A DNA stretch of 64,000 nt from Spirochaetaceae bacterium UBA1306. Its GTDB lineage: Bacteria; Spirochaetota; Spirochaetia; Treponematales; Rectinemataceae. Where the stretch lies: NCBI GenBank assembly GCA_002307245.1, contig DBTW01000107.1, forward strand, positions 3,760-67,759, given 5' to 3'. The translations under genes were made by a program, and so were the position numbers. Each line of letters begins with the position of its first letter. Position 1 is the first letter of the stretch. Positions 54,821 through 63,895 of this stretch are shown here, piece by piece. The notes under the pieces are model-generated. The model was not told the origin of the DNA. It did not search any database and saw only the letters and a program-made list of their open reading frames with translations.

Positions 54821-55693
54821 ATGGCACCCAGGAATAGAGTCCGCGTTCGATTCATCGTCCGCCCCAATTTCGCCGGGACCAACGCCTGGCTCGCCCTGCG
54901 CGAGGACTTTTCGCCCGAGGACGCCGGGGACGGGGCTCAACGAAGGGAGCTCGCGCGCCGATTCGCCTCGATCCAGGTCTGGTTCTCCGACCTGGACGAC
55001 TTCGATACCGCCTCTCCCGCCAAGATCATCGCCAGGAAGGCCGTGGGCGCGGGCCGCCTCAACCCGTCCTACCTGCGATGGGCTTTCGAGACCCTTTTCC
55101 TATTCTGCCGGTACGGCCGGAAGGACGGCGAGAGCAAGAGCTGGAAGCTCTATTACGATGCCTTCCTCAAGGCCGACTCCGAGCACGATTGGCTGAAGGA
55201 CGAGGCTTTCCGCTTCATCGACGCCTTGCTGACGCCCCGCGAGATCGAGGCGCTCCTTTATCCCGCTGTGAGGGAATTCTACGCGGGATTCGGCGCGGAG
55301 AAGTATCTCGTCACGCGGAGCCTCGAGCGCATAGCCTATCGATACTCCAGGGTCCTGCCCTACGAAGGCTATTACCATGAGGTGAAGGACAAGGCGCGTG
55401 TCGTAGAGTCCTTCATCAGGTCGAGGCCGGAAATCCGGCGCTACGGATCGGGTGGCGACTCGATCGAGGATGCCGAGCTCGCGGAGATGTTGGCCTTCTA
55501 TCACGCGAAGGGCTGGATCGAGGAGCCCCTATGCCTCTATAGGGCGGCTTCTCCCCTGAGGTTGGATAAGGCCTTCAACGTCTTCGTGGGTAAGGACCGC
55601 GGCGCCTTGTCGGCCATACTCGCCGAGGGCCGGACCTCCGTCGACGAGGGATGCAGGGCCATGAGGCAGGCTTCCACGCCTACGGCGCCTTGA
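54821..55693 (+). CDS. protein of unknown function
   Basis: A 290-residue soluble protein that I do not recognise. Near the N-terminus WFSDLDDFDTASPAKIIARKA looks like a HAD-type DxDD start, but later HAD motifs are not evident. The rest is helical (EREFYAGFG-like segments, VKDKARVVESFIRSRPEI). TATACT lies 11 bases before the ATG and there is no ribosome site. Its 3' end overlaps the pth stop by 14 bases. Confidence 0.55.
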   Translation: MAPRNRVRVRFIVRPNFAGTNAWLALREDFSPEDAGDGAQRRELARRFASIQVWFSDLDDFDTASPAKIIARKAVGAGRLNPSYLRWAFETLFLFCRYGRKDGESKSWKLYYDAFLKADSEHDWLKDEAFRFIDALLTPREIEALLYPAVREFYAGFGAEKYLVTRSLERIAYRYSRVLPYEGYYHEVKDKARVVESFIRSRPEIRRYGSGGDSIEDAELAEMLAFYHAKGWIEEPLCLYRAASPLRLDKAFNVFVGKDRGALSAILAEGRTSVDEGCRAMRQASTPTAP

Positions 55694-56252
55694 ACTTCTG
55701 GTACTTCGCAAGGGCTTTCTCGAAGCCCTCGGACTCTATCGCGTCGAGGGCCTTGGCCGCGGCGGGGAATATGGAGGCCTCTAGGGCCTCGCGCTCCTCG
55801 CGGGCGAAATCCGAGAGCACGTAGCCGGCGATGTCGTCGTGATCGGGGCGGCCGATGCCGAAGCGCATGCGGGCGAAGTCCCGCGTGCCCAGGCGCGCCT
55901 CGAGGGATCGCAGGCCGTTGTGTCCGCCGAGGCCGCCGCCCTGCTTCAGGCCGAAGCAGCCGAAGGCCATCTCAAGCTCATCGTGGATCGCGAGGATCTC
56001 GCCGTTATCGATCTGGAAGAAGCGCATGAGCTCCGCGGCCGAGTCGCCGGAGAGGTTCATGTAGGTCTCGGGAAGGAGGAGCCAGATCCTGCCCGCCTCC
56101 GTCTCGCGCGTCGCGTATCGTCCCTTGAATTTGCGCTCCCAGCGGAGCTCGCCGTAGAAGGGCAGGGATTCGAGGAACTGCCAGGAAACGTTGTGCCGAT
56201 TGCGCGCGTACTCGCGCCCGTAGTTGCCGAGGAAGGCGTAGAGCTTGATCAC
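55680..56252 (-). CDS. pth: peptidyl-tRNA hydrolase
   Basis: A 190-residue enzyme that recycles peptidyl-tRNA. Catalytic residues are visible in FLGNYGREYARNRHNVSW (Asn10-type and His20-type), PETYMNLSG, IHDELEMAFG (the Asp) and GGGLGGHNGLRSL. GMN in the usual GN motif is replaced by GNYG. It converges on the unknown gene at 54821. Confidence 0.93.
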   Translation of the reverse strand: MIKLYAFLGNYGREYARNRHNVSWQFLESLPFYGELRWERKFKGRYATRETEAGRIWLLLPETYMNLSGDSAAELMRFFQIDNGEILAIHDELEMAFGCFGLKQGGGLGGHNGLRSLEARLGTRDFARMRFGIGRPDHDDIAGYVLSDFAREEREALEASIFPAAAKALDAIESEGFEKALAKYQKFKAP

Positions 56253-56390
56253 CTTTGTCTCTCCGGGCCTTATGTCCCTAAGGGGAGCTGTTTGACCGGC
56301 CTATACTCAGAATAGTACACTCGAGGCCGCGGCCGTGGATACGGCCCCGAGTCGCGCGCGGCCCAGCATGAGCCGCCGCCGGAGGTCGCC

Positions 56391-58241
56391 ATGCTGCTAG
56401 GTCCAAGGCTATCGCTGTCCGTTTCCGAGGTCGATTGCCAGAAGGCCTTGCGCCTTTCCTGTTCCGAGGCTTTCTCCGCGGAAGATGACGCGACGCCGCT
56501 CTTCGATGCGAGCTTCGACGAACTCTGCGAGCTGGCCTCCGTCCCACCTGAGGCGCGCGCCCGCCTATCCGACCCTCGCGCGCGTACGATCCTCTCCAAC
56601 GGCTGGCAATCGTGGAGCTTCGGCGGCGAGCTCGCGGCCGGGGAGCGCGTGCGGCGCGCGAGGCTCGTTCCGAATATAAATGTCTATACCGACGGCCCCG
56701 GCCCGCTCGAGGCACGGGGAGAGGTCCTTTCGCGCTTCATCTCCTGCTACCGCTCGGGCGAGGCCAGGCTCCTGCTCGCGTCGCGCGGGAGCCCCGAGCG
56801 CGCCATGCCTCCCGTGGCCTTCCGTACCGACCGCGAGAGCCTGGCCCTGCGGGTCGAGCTTGCGGCCAAGGGCGCGCGCTTCGAGAAGGGCGAACTCCTC
56901 GCGGAGATACGGCTCTTCTATCGCGAAGGCTACTTTCCGGCCAAGGACGCCCTGCGCGAGACCTTCCGCGACTACGGGCACTTCGAGCGGCTCGCTTTCC
57001 TCGGGAGCGACGCCGTGGACCGCCTCGTCCCTGGGGGATACGAGTCCTGGTACAACCACTACACGAAGATCGACGACGGAATAATCGCCGGGGACCTCGC
57101 TTCGATCGGGTCCAACGGAAACCTCATCAACGAGTATTACCTGAAGAGGGGCAAGCCCACGGTCTTCCAAATCGACGACGGCTGGGAGGCGGCCGTGGGG
57201 CAGTGGGAGCCCGATCCGGTGAAATTCCCGAGGGGCATGAAGGCCTTCGCCTGGGAGATCGAGGACAAGGGCATGATCCCCGGCCTCTGGATCGCGCCCC
57301 TCCTCGTCACTAAATCGAGCAAGGCCTTCTCCGCCCATCCCGATTGGCTCCTGCGAGACCTCCGCGGGAAGCCCGTGCCTGCGGGCTTCAACCCGGGCTG
57401 GGACGGCGTCTTCTACTGCCTCGACATCTCGCTTCCCGAAGTCGAGTCCTATCTCGCGGGGCTCTTCGATACGATCGTCGAGGATTGGGGCTGCCGCTAC
57501 CTCAAGCTCGACTTCCTCTACGCCGGATTCATAGAGGGCGCGAGGCGGCGCCCGGGCGCCGCCTACGAGCACTACGACCGCTTGATGCGTCGCCTAACGT
57601 CTACGGCCGTAGACTCGCGCGGCCTCGGCGTTGCCTACCTGGGCTGCGGCGCGCCGCTCGAGCCATCGTTCCGGTACTTCCCCCTTATGCGCATCGGCGC
57701 GGACACTAAGGAAAAATGGGAGGATGGTCTCCTCAAGCGCATCGTGCGGCACCAGGGCCGGCCGGCCGCGTACACGAACCTTACGCACACGATAGGTCGG
57801 GCGATGCTCGACGGGACGGTCTTCGCGAGCGATCCGGACGTAGTCTTCTGCCGGACGGACCGTATGGCGCTCTGCGAGACGGAGAAGGAGCTCGTGGCCT
57901 TGATCGACGCCCTGCTCGCCTCCCAGATCATGTTCTCGGACGATCCGGCTAAATTCGGATCCCCCGGCGAATCCGATTTCACGAAGCGGGTAGTCGAGCT
58001 CTACGACAGCCTGGCCGGCGGCGAGTACGGGGCCGAGCGGATCCTGGGCGAGCGAGGGGTCGCCGAGGACGTCTATTCGATATTCAGTCGCGACGGCCGA
58101 TTGCGAGGTATAGCTAACCTGTCAGATAGGCCTTGGGCCGCAGGAGCTTACGATCCTTCAAGGGCTATCGTTCTCCACGCGGAACGCGCTGGACCGGGCC
58201 TCACGTTCGAGCCGAGGTCTATATCACTTTTCCTTGAATAA
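56391..58241 (+). CDS. alpha-galactosidase, GH36
   Basis: A 616-residue glycoside hydrolase. The N-terminal beta domain contains LSNGWQSWSFGGEL. The TIM barrel has FQIDDGWEAAVGQW, WIAPLLV, the nucleophile Asp in LKLDFLYAGF and the likely acid/base Asp in RIGADTKEKW, and a short C-terminal beta part. No signal peptide is visible, so it acts in the cytoplasm on imported galactosides. GGAGG precedes the ATG. It fits the galactose-type importer at 28597-33268 although it is 23 kb away. Confidence 0.85.
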   Translation: MLLGPRLSLSVSEVDCQKALRLSCSEAFSAEDDATPLFDASFDELCELASVPPEARARLSDPRARTILSNGWQSWSFGGELAAGERVRRARLVPNINVYTDGPGPLEARGEVLSRFISCYRSGEARLLLASRGSPERAMPPVAFRTDRESLALRVELAAKGARFEKGELLAEIRLFYREGYFPAKDALRETFRDYGHFERLAFLGSDAVDRLVPGGYESWYNHYTKIDDGIIAGDLASIGSNGNLINEYYLKRGKPTVFQIDDGWEAAVGQWEPDPVKFPRGMKAFAWEIEDKGMIPGLWIAPLLVTKSSKAFSAHPDWLLRDLRGKPVPAGFNPGWDGVFYCLDISLPEVESYLAGLFDTIVEDWGCRYLKLDFLYAGFIEGARRRPGAAYEHYDRLMRRLTSTAVDSRGLGVAYLGCGAPLEPSFRYFPLMRIGADTKEKWEDGLLKRIVRHQGRPAAYTNLTHTIGRAMLDGTVFASDPDVVFCRTDRMALCETEKELVALIDALLASQIMFSDDPAKFGSPGESDFTKRVVELYDSLAGGEYGAERILGERGVAEDVYSIFSRDGRLRGIANLSDRPWAAGAYDPSRAIVLHAERAGPGLTFEPRSISLFLE

Positions 58242-58277
58242 ACTAATTTTGCAGCTTATTTCGGTATAACAAAAAAC

Positions 58278-58306
58278 TGGAACAAAAAATAATTACGGGT
58301 TACAAT
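58278..58306 (+). promoter_or_regulatory. promoter of the outer-membrane protein gene
   Basis: TGGAAC (58278-58283), a 17-base spacer and TACAAT (58301-58306). The region is AT-rich and the leader is about 20 bases. Confidence 0.5.
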
Positions 58307-58334
58307 ATGGCATCAAAATTCCAGGAGTTGCTTC

Positions 58335-59039
58335 ATGAAAGATTCCTTTATTCGTCTTGTCCTTGTCGCAGCCTTCGCAAGCCTCGCCGCAGTCGCCTTC
58401 GCCGGAGATAGGCCGATCGTTGAATTCGGCATCGGCGCCGGGGCCCTCGATTACTCGATAGAAAGCAGCTTCGACAATCCGAGCATGGGAACGGTTACCT
58501 TAGGAGGCTACGCCGTCCACGAATACGACAGCTCCGTCCAAGGCGAGGAGTCGTACCCCTATTCTGGCACGCCTATCTCGATCAATACCGCGTTCTTGGT
58601 CCGCTTGCCCATCGGGCGGCATTTTGCCTTGGCCTATTCGAATCGAGTCTCCTTCGCCATGGACGAGGTTATCCATCGCGCCGATTACTACGAGCTTTGC
58701 TCGGAGACCGTACTGACGATGGCCGGCCTGACCGGACTCGAGGCCGAGTATTATTTCCTCGAGGGCCCCTCCGGTCCCTGGGTCTCCGTCCTCTGCGGCG
58801 TGTCCGTGCTCGACCAGCCGTATTTCCTCGGCAACTACCTTTTCCAGATGGGTTGGGGCGCGGGCGGCACCGTCGGCTGGCGCTTCAGCAAGCACCTCGC
58901 CGCCGAGCTGAATGCCTACTATATGGGCGAGAGCGTGTCGAGCATCATCGAATCCAAGGTCGAAGATGCCGGAGCCAGCGTATCCGGGTCGATGAGCGGC
59001 CTCGCGATCTCCGCGGGACTTCGCTTCGGCCTATTCTGA
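58335..59039 (+). CDS. predicted outer-membrane beta-barrel protein
   Basis: A 234-residue protein with a signal peptide (cleavage near AFAGD). The body has alternating hydrophobic strands with aromatic belts (SINTAFLVRLPIGRHFALAYSNRVSF, LAAELNAYYMGESV) and ends in Phe (GLRFGLF), the mark of an outer-membrane barrel. About eight to ten strands are expected. No specific family is recognised. CAGGAG lies before the ATG. Confidence 0.7.
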   Translation: MKDSFIRLVLVAAFASLAAVAFAGDRPIVEFGIGAGALDYSIESSFDNPSMGTVTLGGYAVHEYDSSVQGEESYPYSGTPISINTAFLVRLPIGRHFALAYSNRVSFAMDEVIHRADYYELCSETVLTMAGLTGLEAEYYFLEGPSGPWVSVLCGVSVLDQPYFLGNYLFQMGWGAGGTVGWRFSKHLAAELNAYYMGESVSSIIESKVEDAGASVSGSMSGLAISAGLRFGLF

Positions 59040-59059
59040 GCTTTCGCGCGGCCGGCGGG

Positions 59060-60277
59060 TCAGGAAATCTCCGCCGAGAGGACGGTGATGTCGTCCGCCT
59101 GGGGCGCCTGGCCGGCGAAGCCGCGGATCTCCTCGTCGAGCTCCCGTATGATGTCTTCGACCTTCTTCATGCACCGGGGGTAGAGGAAGCTCCGGAGGCG
59201 CTCGTCGCCGTAGGCTTCGCCGCGCTCGTCGCGCGCCTCCGTGAGACCGTCCGAGTGCATGAATAGCCGCATGTTGGGCTGGATCGGGAAGCGATTCCCG
59301 CGCGGCTCGACGAAGGCGTTGATGCCCAGGGGCATGAGATCGGGATTCACTATTTTGCCCTTCGGCTTGCCGCTCTCGGGGTCGGCGTAGAATAAGTAGA
59401 TCGGCGGGAAGCCACAGTTGAAGAAGGTCGCCTCGCGGGCGGCGCCGTCCACGAAGGCGAAGGCCCCCGCGACGAAGACTTCCTCGGGCGTCTGGTCCAT
59501 GACGACGGCGTTGAGCGCGGCCACGATCGCCGAGGGCGAGCTGGAGCCCAGGGCCCCGCTGACCTTGAGAGTCGAGAAGAACGAGCTGAGGGTGCCGGTG
59601 AGTAGGGCGGCTGCCGTGCCCTTGCCGCAGACGTCGAAGCAGGCGAGCATCGAGAGCGAATCGCGGAGATCCATGAGCTGGATGAAGTCCCCCCCGATCC
59701 GGTTGGCCATCCTGACGTACTTTCTCGCGACGACGCCCGGCCTGGAGACGGAATTCCTGTCCATGAGGAATTCCTGCATGGCCATGGCCTTGTCGAGGTC
59801 CTGCATCCTGATCGCGGCGATATTCTTGGTCAGGTTGGCGAAGCCGCCTATGCCGAAGAAGCGGCCGCTCTCGAAGATCATGAAATCGTCGTAGAGCCTC
59901 GAGGGCTCGCGCTTCAGGATCAGGGCCATGGCTTTCTCGCAATTTTCCGAGGCGTCGACAGAGAAGGTCGATCGATCGAGGAACCGCTCCACCGGGGGAT
60001 CGGTAACCGACATGAGGGCCGTCTTCTTCTTGATCAGATCCGACTTCTGGATGATGCCGATGATGCCGCGGTCGCCCTCGATCGGCAGGGACTCGACGCC
60101 GTCCTGGGCCGCGAAGAGCTCCAGGACCTCGGTGATCCCCATGCTACAGCTGACGGGCTCGATGAACTTGGTTATGTGGCCGACCTTGGTGATCGAGTAG
60201 GATTCCGAAAGGCCCTTCAGCCTCTCCGCGACGAAGTCCCGTATCTCGTCGCCGGCGGGCAGTTCGAGAGCGTCCAT
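59060..60277 (-). CDS. CBS-domain protein phosphatase (PP2C/SpoIIE type)
   Basis: A 405-residue regulator. The N-terminal half has two CBS motifs (ITKFIEPVSCSMGITEVLEL and DRGIIGIIQKSDLI). A linker follows, then a PP2C-SpoIIE domain (about 200-405) with NRIGGDFIQL, CFDVCGKGTAAALL, FMHSDGLTEARDERG and ADDITVLSAEIS, covering the metal-binding Asp residues. This class dephosphorylates anti-anti-sigma factors. The ATG at 60277 has GGAGG upstream; the open frame continues to 60529 through the next gene. No STAS or sigma gene is adjacent. Confidence 0.85.
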   Translation of the reverse strand: MDALELPAGDEIRDFVAERLKGLSESYSITKVGHITKFIEPVSCSMGITEVLELFAAQDGVESLPIEGDRGIIGIIQKSDLIKKKTALMSVTDPPVERFLDRSTFSVDASENCEKAMALILKREPSRLYDDFMIFESGRFFGIGGFANLTKNIAAIRMQDLDKAMAMQEFLMDRNSVSRPGVVARKYVRMANRIGGDFIQLMDLRDSLSMLACFDVCGKGTAAALLTGTLSSFFSTLKVSGALGSSSPSAIVAALNAVVMDQTPEEVFVAGAFAFVDGAAREATFFNCGFPPIYLFYADPESGKPKGKIVNPDLMPLGINAFVEPRGNRFPIQPNMRLFMHSDGLTEARDERGEAYGDERLRSFLYPRCMKKVEDIIRELDEEIRGFAGQAPQADDITVLSAEIS

Positions 60278-60332
60278 CGCAGCCTCCGTATCGAGGAGTC
60301 TTCGGCAATGGTCGCTCTCGTTGCCGCTCCTG

Positions 60333-60827
60333 TCAAGCCGAAGAGGCCCCGCAGCACTTCTTGTACTTCTTGCCGGAGCCGCAGGGGCAGGGATCGTTGC
60401 GGCCCACCTTGGGGCCTTCCCGCACAACCGTCTCGGGGATGACCTCGCCGTCGACGTAGAGCCAGACCCCTTCCTTCTTGGCGAAGGCGGCCTTCTCGTG
60501 ATGGCTTTCGCGCAGGCCGTCGAGGACATAGCCCGCCTTGAACTCTACCACGCCTTCCTCGTCGGAGGCCCCGCCCTTCTCGACGCTCAGTATCTTGAGG
60601 CCGAGCCAGTTGGACTTCTCGCTCCAACGCTTGGTGGCGTCCTTGTCGATGCCATGCTCATCGTCGATAAGGCAGGTATCGACGATGTAATCGATGGCCT
60701 TTTTGGCGTAGGCCGAGTAGCGGCTGCGCATCAGGGCCTCGGCCGTGGCGGGCTTGGCCTTCCGGGCTATATAGGGACCGCAGCACTCATCATAGGCGCG
60801 GCCTGATCCGCAGGGACAGCTTTCCAT
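60333..60827 (-). CDS. YchJ-family SEC-C zinc protein
   Basis: A 164-residue protein with SEC-C zinc motifs at both ends ([17 protein letters not shown] and [16 protein letters not shown]) around an NTF2-like core ([19 protein letters not shown]). This is the YchJ layout. Its role is unknown; SEC-C motifs bind zinc and ribosomes or SecB in other proteins. GGAGG precedes the ATG. Confidence 0.88.
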   Translation of the reverse strand: MESCPCGSGRAYDECCGPYIARKAKPATAEALMRSRYSAYAKKAIDYIVDTCLIDDEHGIDKDATKRWSEKSNWLGLKILSVEKGGASDEEGVVEFKAGYVLDGLRESHHEKAAFAKKEGVWLYVDGEVIPETVVREGPKVGRNDPCPCGSGKKYKKCCGASSA

Positions 60828-60890
60828 AAAATCCTCCAGCCATTGTTGTACACGTAAGGCGGCCGAGGGGCAATGCCGCCGCGGCGGGCC

Positions 60891-61415
60891 CTAGAAGTGC
60901 AGTATATGGCGCCGCAAGTCGTGAAAGGCGAGCAGGGGCCGCGGAGGAAGGAAGAGCTTGCCGACCTCGATGGCGAAATGGAGATGGGGGCCCGTCGAGC
61001 GGCCGGTCGTGCCGACGGCGCCCAGGCTCCGCGCGCCGCGTAGGAGAATCAGGCGTCCCTTGGGCGCGTCGATCCGGGACAGGTGGCCGTAGGTGCTCGT
61101 GATGCCGAGGAGGTGGCGGACGCGGACGTAATTCCCCAAGGACGCTGAATACCCCGTCTCGACGACGATGCCCGGGGCCGTGGAGTGGACGGGCGTCCCC
61201 GAGGCGGCCGCGATGTCGATGCCTCGATGCATCTCGATGGCGAGGAGCCGGGAAGAGTCGGGGGCATGCCTGATGAAGAATCCCGAGCTGACCCGGCCCT
61301 TGATGGGCCAGGCGAAGGGCGGCAGGGTGACGAGGACGGCGAAGGCCAGGAGTAGGGCCGCGAGGGCCCTCGTCCGCGGATGCGGGGCCTTCTTGGCCCC
61401 TCCGCGCCAACCCAT
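60891..61415 (-). CDS. M23-family metallopeptidase (LytM domain)
   Basis: A 174-residue exported or membrane-anchored protein with an N-terminal helix (about 17-36). The LytM domain has the zinc ligands in EMHRGIDIA (HxxxD) and the final HLHF, with GTPVHSTAPGIVV and GHLSR between. It would cut peptidoglycan cross-links. AGGAGG precedes the ATG. It lies 13 bases after the small membrane protein gene. Confidence 0.88.
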   Translation of the reverse strand: MGWRGGAKKAPHPRTRALAALLLAFAVLVTLPPFAWPIKGRVSSGFFIRHAPDSSRLLAIEMHRGIDIAAASGTPVHSTAPGIVVETGYSASLGNYVRVRHLLGITSTYGHLSRIDAPKGRLILLRGARSLGAVGTTGRSTGPHLHFAIEVGKLFLPPRPLLAFHDLRRHILHF

Positions 61416-61428
61416 CGGCCACGCCCTC

Positions 61429-61704
61429 CTAGCGGCCGGAGCCGCCGCCCGATTTGTCCTCGAGCATGCGGGACACGAAGCGCACTTCCTCTTGGAGCTT
61501 GCGGACGCTGTCGTCGCGCTCCTCGAGCCGAGCCTCGAGGCCGGCGATCCTATCCTCGAGCGCCCCGAGCTCGCGAGGCTGAGTCGGGGCCTCGCCGCCC
61601 CGCGACCTGATTTTGGCCTGGGCGACCTTGGATACCGTATCGCCGACGACTCCGATGACGGAGATCGCGACGATGCCCAGGATGATCATCATGGCTAAGC
61701 TCAT
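61429..61704 (-). CDS. small membrane protein with coiled coil
   Basis: A 91-residue protein: one N-terminal helix (about 4-24), a short linker, then a coiled coil (about 48-82, LEDRIAGLEARLEERDDSVRKL). The general layout resembles PspB-type envelope-stress proteins, but without a family match. GGAGG precedes the ATG. It sits between the TraB-family gene and the M23 gene in one operon. Confidence 0.7.
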   Translation of the reverse strand: MSLAMMIILGIVAISVIGVVGDTVSKVAQAKIRSRGGEAPTQPRELGALEDRIAGLEARLEERDDSVRKLQEEVRFVSRMLEDKSGGGSGR

Positions 61705-61737
61705 TCCGTGCCTCCACTTCCCCGCGCCGTCAAAGCC

Positions 61738-62916
61738 TTATTTCAACACCCCCGAGGCGAGGAAGGGCAGGGCGATGAAGTTGCCGATCATGCCGCCTAT
61801 GCTCGAGAGGAAGAATATGAGGAGTATCTTCGTGACTCGGTTCGTGTAGAAGCCCTTCACGCTCGCCACGTCGGCCGCGAGGTTCTCGAGGTCCGAGACG
61901 CGGGGCTTGCGCAGGAAGGCCTCGGCGAGGCCCGCGAAGAGTCCGACGCCGACGAAGGGGTTGAGCGTGGCTATGGGCGCCGCGACGAAGGATGCCACGA
62001 TCGTGAGGGGGTGGGCCAGGCAGAGGGCCGAGCCGAGGGCGGCCAGGGAACCGTTGAGGAGGATCCACCGTAGGAGCATAGACAGGCTCGCGTCGGCTCC
62101 GGACTTGAAGAAGCCCAGGACGATGAAGCCGACGATAATGGCGGGTATCGACCAGCCTACTATCTTCCCGGCCGCGGACGACGGGGGCGGCGCCTCGATC
62201 GAGCTCGTGTCGGGCGAGGCCTCGCCCGAATCCAACTTGCGCAGGTAGGCCTCTATGCCGTCGAGGTGCCCCGCGCCCACGACGGCCACCACCAGGCTCT
62301 CCGACGAGAGGTAGATCCGCGAGGCGAGGAAGCGATCGCGCTCGTCAATTAGCACTTCCTTGACCGAAGGCAGGAAGGCGGCCAGCTCGGCCATCATCGA
62401 GTCGAGCTCGTTTTTCTCCTTGAGGCGTTCCACCTCCTCGGCCGATAGCTTCTCGCTGGAAAAGGCCGAGTCGACGAGGCTCGCGAGTAGCTTGGCTTTG
62501 TTCCAGAAACCGGAGAGGCCCCAGGCGCGCTTGAGCGTGACCTGCACCTCGCGGTCGCAGAAGGAGTAGGGGACGCCGGCGCCTTCCGCGGCCCGGACGG
62601 CGGCGAGCATCTCGTCGCCGGGCTTGCCGCCGCTGCTCTCGCCCATCCGGCGCTGGAAGCCGGCCAGGGCCAGGTTGGCCATGAGGAGGAAGCCCTTGCC
62701 CTCCTTGAGCACCTTGCCGATATCGAGGCTTTCCCAGCTGCCTCCCTGGCTCATCGAGCGGTAGCGGCCTTCGTCGATCTCGACGCAGACCCTGCCCGGC
62801 TTCTCGGCCTCGATCAGGGATCGCACTTCCTCGGTGCTTTCCTTGGAGATATGGACTGTCCCCACGAGGACGATGGCGCGATCCTTGAGCTCGACGCGAC
62901 GAACGGTCTGAGACAT
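61738..62916 (-). CDS. TraB/GumN-family membrane protein
   Basis: A 392-residue protein. The N-terminal half is the TraB fold with VGTVHISKESTEEVRSLIE, VCVEIDEGRY and VVAVVGAGHLDGIEAYL, including the GxxH and Glu motifs thought to be an active site. The C-terminal half (about 245-390) has about five membrane helices. Bacterial members are linked to pheromone control and putative peptidase activity. The ATG at 62916 has GGGAG upstream. Confidence 0.85.
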   Translation of the reverse strand: MSQTVRRVELKDRAIVLVGTVHISKESTEEVRSLIEAEKPGRVCVEIDEGRYRSMSQGGSWESLDIGKVLKEGKGFLLMANLALAGFQRRMGESSGGKPGDEMLAAVRAAEGAGVPYSFCDREVQVTLKRAWGLSGFWNKAKLLASLVDSAFSSEKLSAEEVERLKEKNELDSMMAELAAFLPSVKEVLIDERDRFLASRIYLSSESLVVAVVGAGHLDGIEAYLRKLDSGEASPDTSSIEAPPPSSAAGKIVGWSIPAIIVGFIVLGFFKSGADASLSMLLRWILLNGSLAALGSALCLAHPLTIVASFVAAPIATLNPFVGVGLFAGLAEAFLRKPRVSDLENLAADVASVKGFYTNRVTKILLIFFLSSIGGMIGNFIALPFLASGVLK

Positions 62917-62929
62917 ACGGCTCCCTCTG

Positions 62930-63895
62930 CTATGGCGAGGGCGCGGCCTCGGCCGCGGCCCTGAAGAATCTTTCCCGCAACGCCGCCTCGCCGGGGTCGG
63001 CGGCCGCGGGGACGGCGCCTCCCGCGGCGTGGGCGTGGCCGCCCCCCGCGCCGATGCCCGCGAGGGCTCCGCGAACGAGGTCGAAGGCCGAAAGCTCCGC
63101 GCCTTTGGAACGGACGGAGACATGCACGCCGCCCTCGTCGCGCTCGGCGGCCACCGCCGCCCTGAGCTCCTCGGCCCTGAGCGCGAATTCCGCCAGCACG
63201 GCGAGGGCCTCCTGGCCGCAAGGCCCCCCGATGTAGGCGAAGAGGAGACCGTCTCGGACGACGGCCCCCTCGATCGCCGAGACTACCAGTCCTAGCTCCC
63301 GAAGGTCGAGTACCGTCCGCACGATTCGGCTCGCTAATGCCCAATCCCCCGCCCGGTAGAGGGCGGCATAGGCGTCGAAGTCCTCGTCGGAGCAGCGGCG
63401 GCTCAGGAAATCGGTGTCGGACTGGATGCCGGCGAGGAGGGCCGTGGCGACGCCGCCGGGGATATCGTCCCCGGCCTCGCTCCAGTAGCCGCGTATCATG
63501 GTGGAGCAGGCGGCGAGCTCCGGGCGGAGGTCGAGGAAGGGGGCGACCGTCTCGGCCACGGATTTATGGTGGTCTATCACGCCGACGAGCTCCCCCGGGC
63601 AAAGCGTCACGTTTCCGTTCGCGGGCGAGCCGTCGACCACGACGACTTGGAGCCCCGGCCGGCCGGGGCCGACCTGCTCGGCGTCTATGCCGAGGGCCTC
63701 GATGAGGCGCCTCAAGCTACGGCTCTTGATCTCGCCGCGATAGCCGCAACAGGCCTCGTAGCCTTTCGAGCGGAGGAGCCCGGCCAGGGCCCAGGCGGAG
63801 GCAACGGCGTCGATGTCGGGGTAGTCGTGGGTCTGCACGACCACGGGGCGGCGCCGCTCGAGGCGGGAGGCGAGCGACGCGAGGCGATCAGCCAT
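62930..63895 (-). CDS. DHH-family phosphoesterase
   Basis: A 321-residue phosphoesterase of the NrnA/RecJ-like superfamily. Motifs are THDYPDIDAVASAWAL (DxD), VVDGSP, IDHHKSV (DHH) and the DHHA1 glycine-rich GIGAGGGHAHAAGG. NrnA relatives degrade nanoRNA or pAp; others cut cyclic dinucleotides. Which one applies cannot be told. Its start overlaps the partial gene upstream (ATGGCTGA). Confidence 0.85.
   Translation of the reverse strand: MADRLASLASRLERRRPVVVQTHDYPDIDAVASAWALAGLLRSKGYEACCGYRGEIKSRSLRRLIEALGIDAEQVGPGRPGLQVVVVDGSPANGNVTLCPGELVGVIDHHKSVAETVAPFLDLRPELAACSTMIRGYWSEAGDDIPGGVATALLAGIQSDTDFLSRRCSDEDFDAYAALYRAGDWALASRIVRTVLDLRELGLVVSAIEGAVVRDGLLFAYIGGPCGQEALAVLAEFALRAEELRAAVAAERDEGGVHVSVRSKGAELSAFDLVRGALAGIGAGGGHAHAAGGAVPAAADPGEAALRERFFRAAAEAAPSP

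Noticed and set aside
61429..61704. PspB-type phage-shock protein call for the small membrane protein
   Set aside because: The layout (helix plus coiled coil) is similar but no PspB sequence motif and no psp genes nearby.
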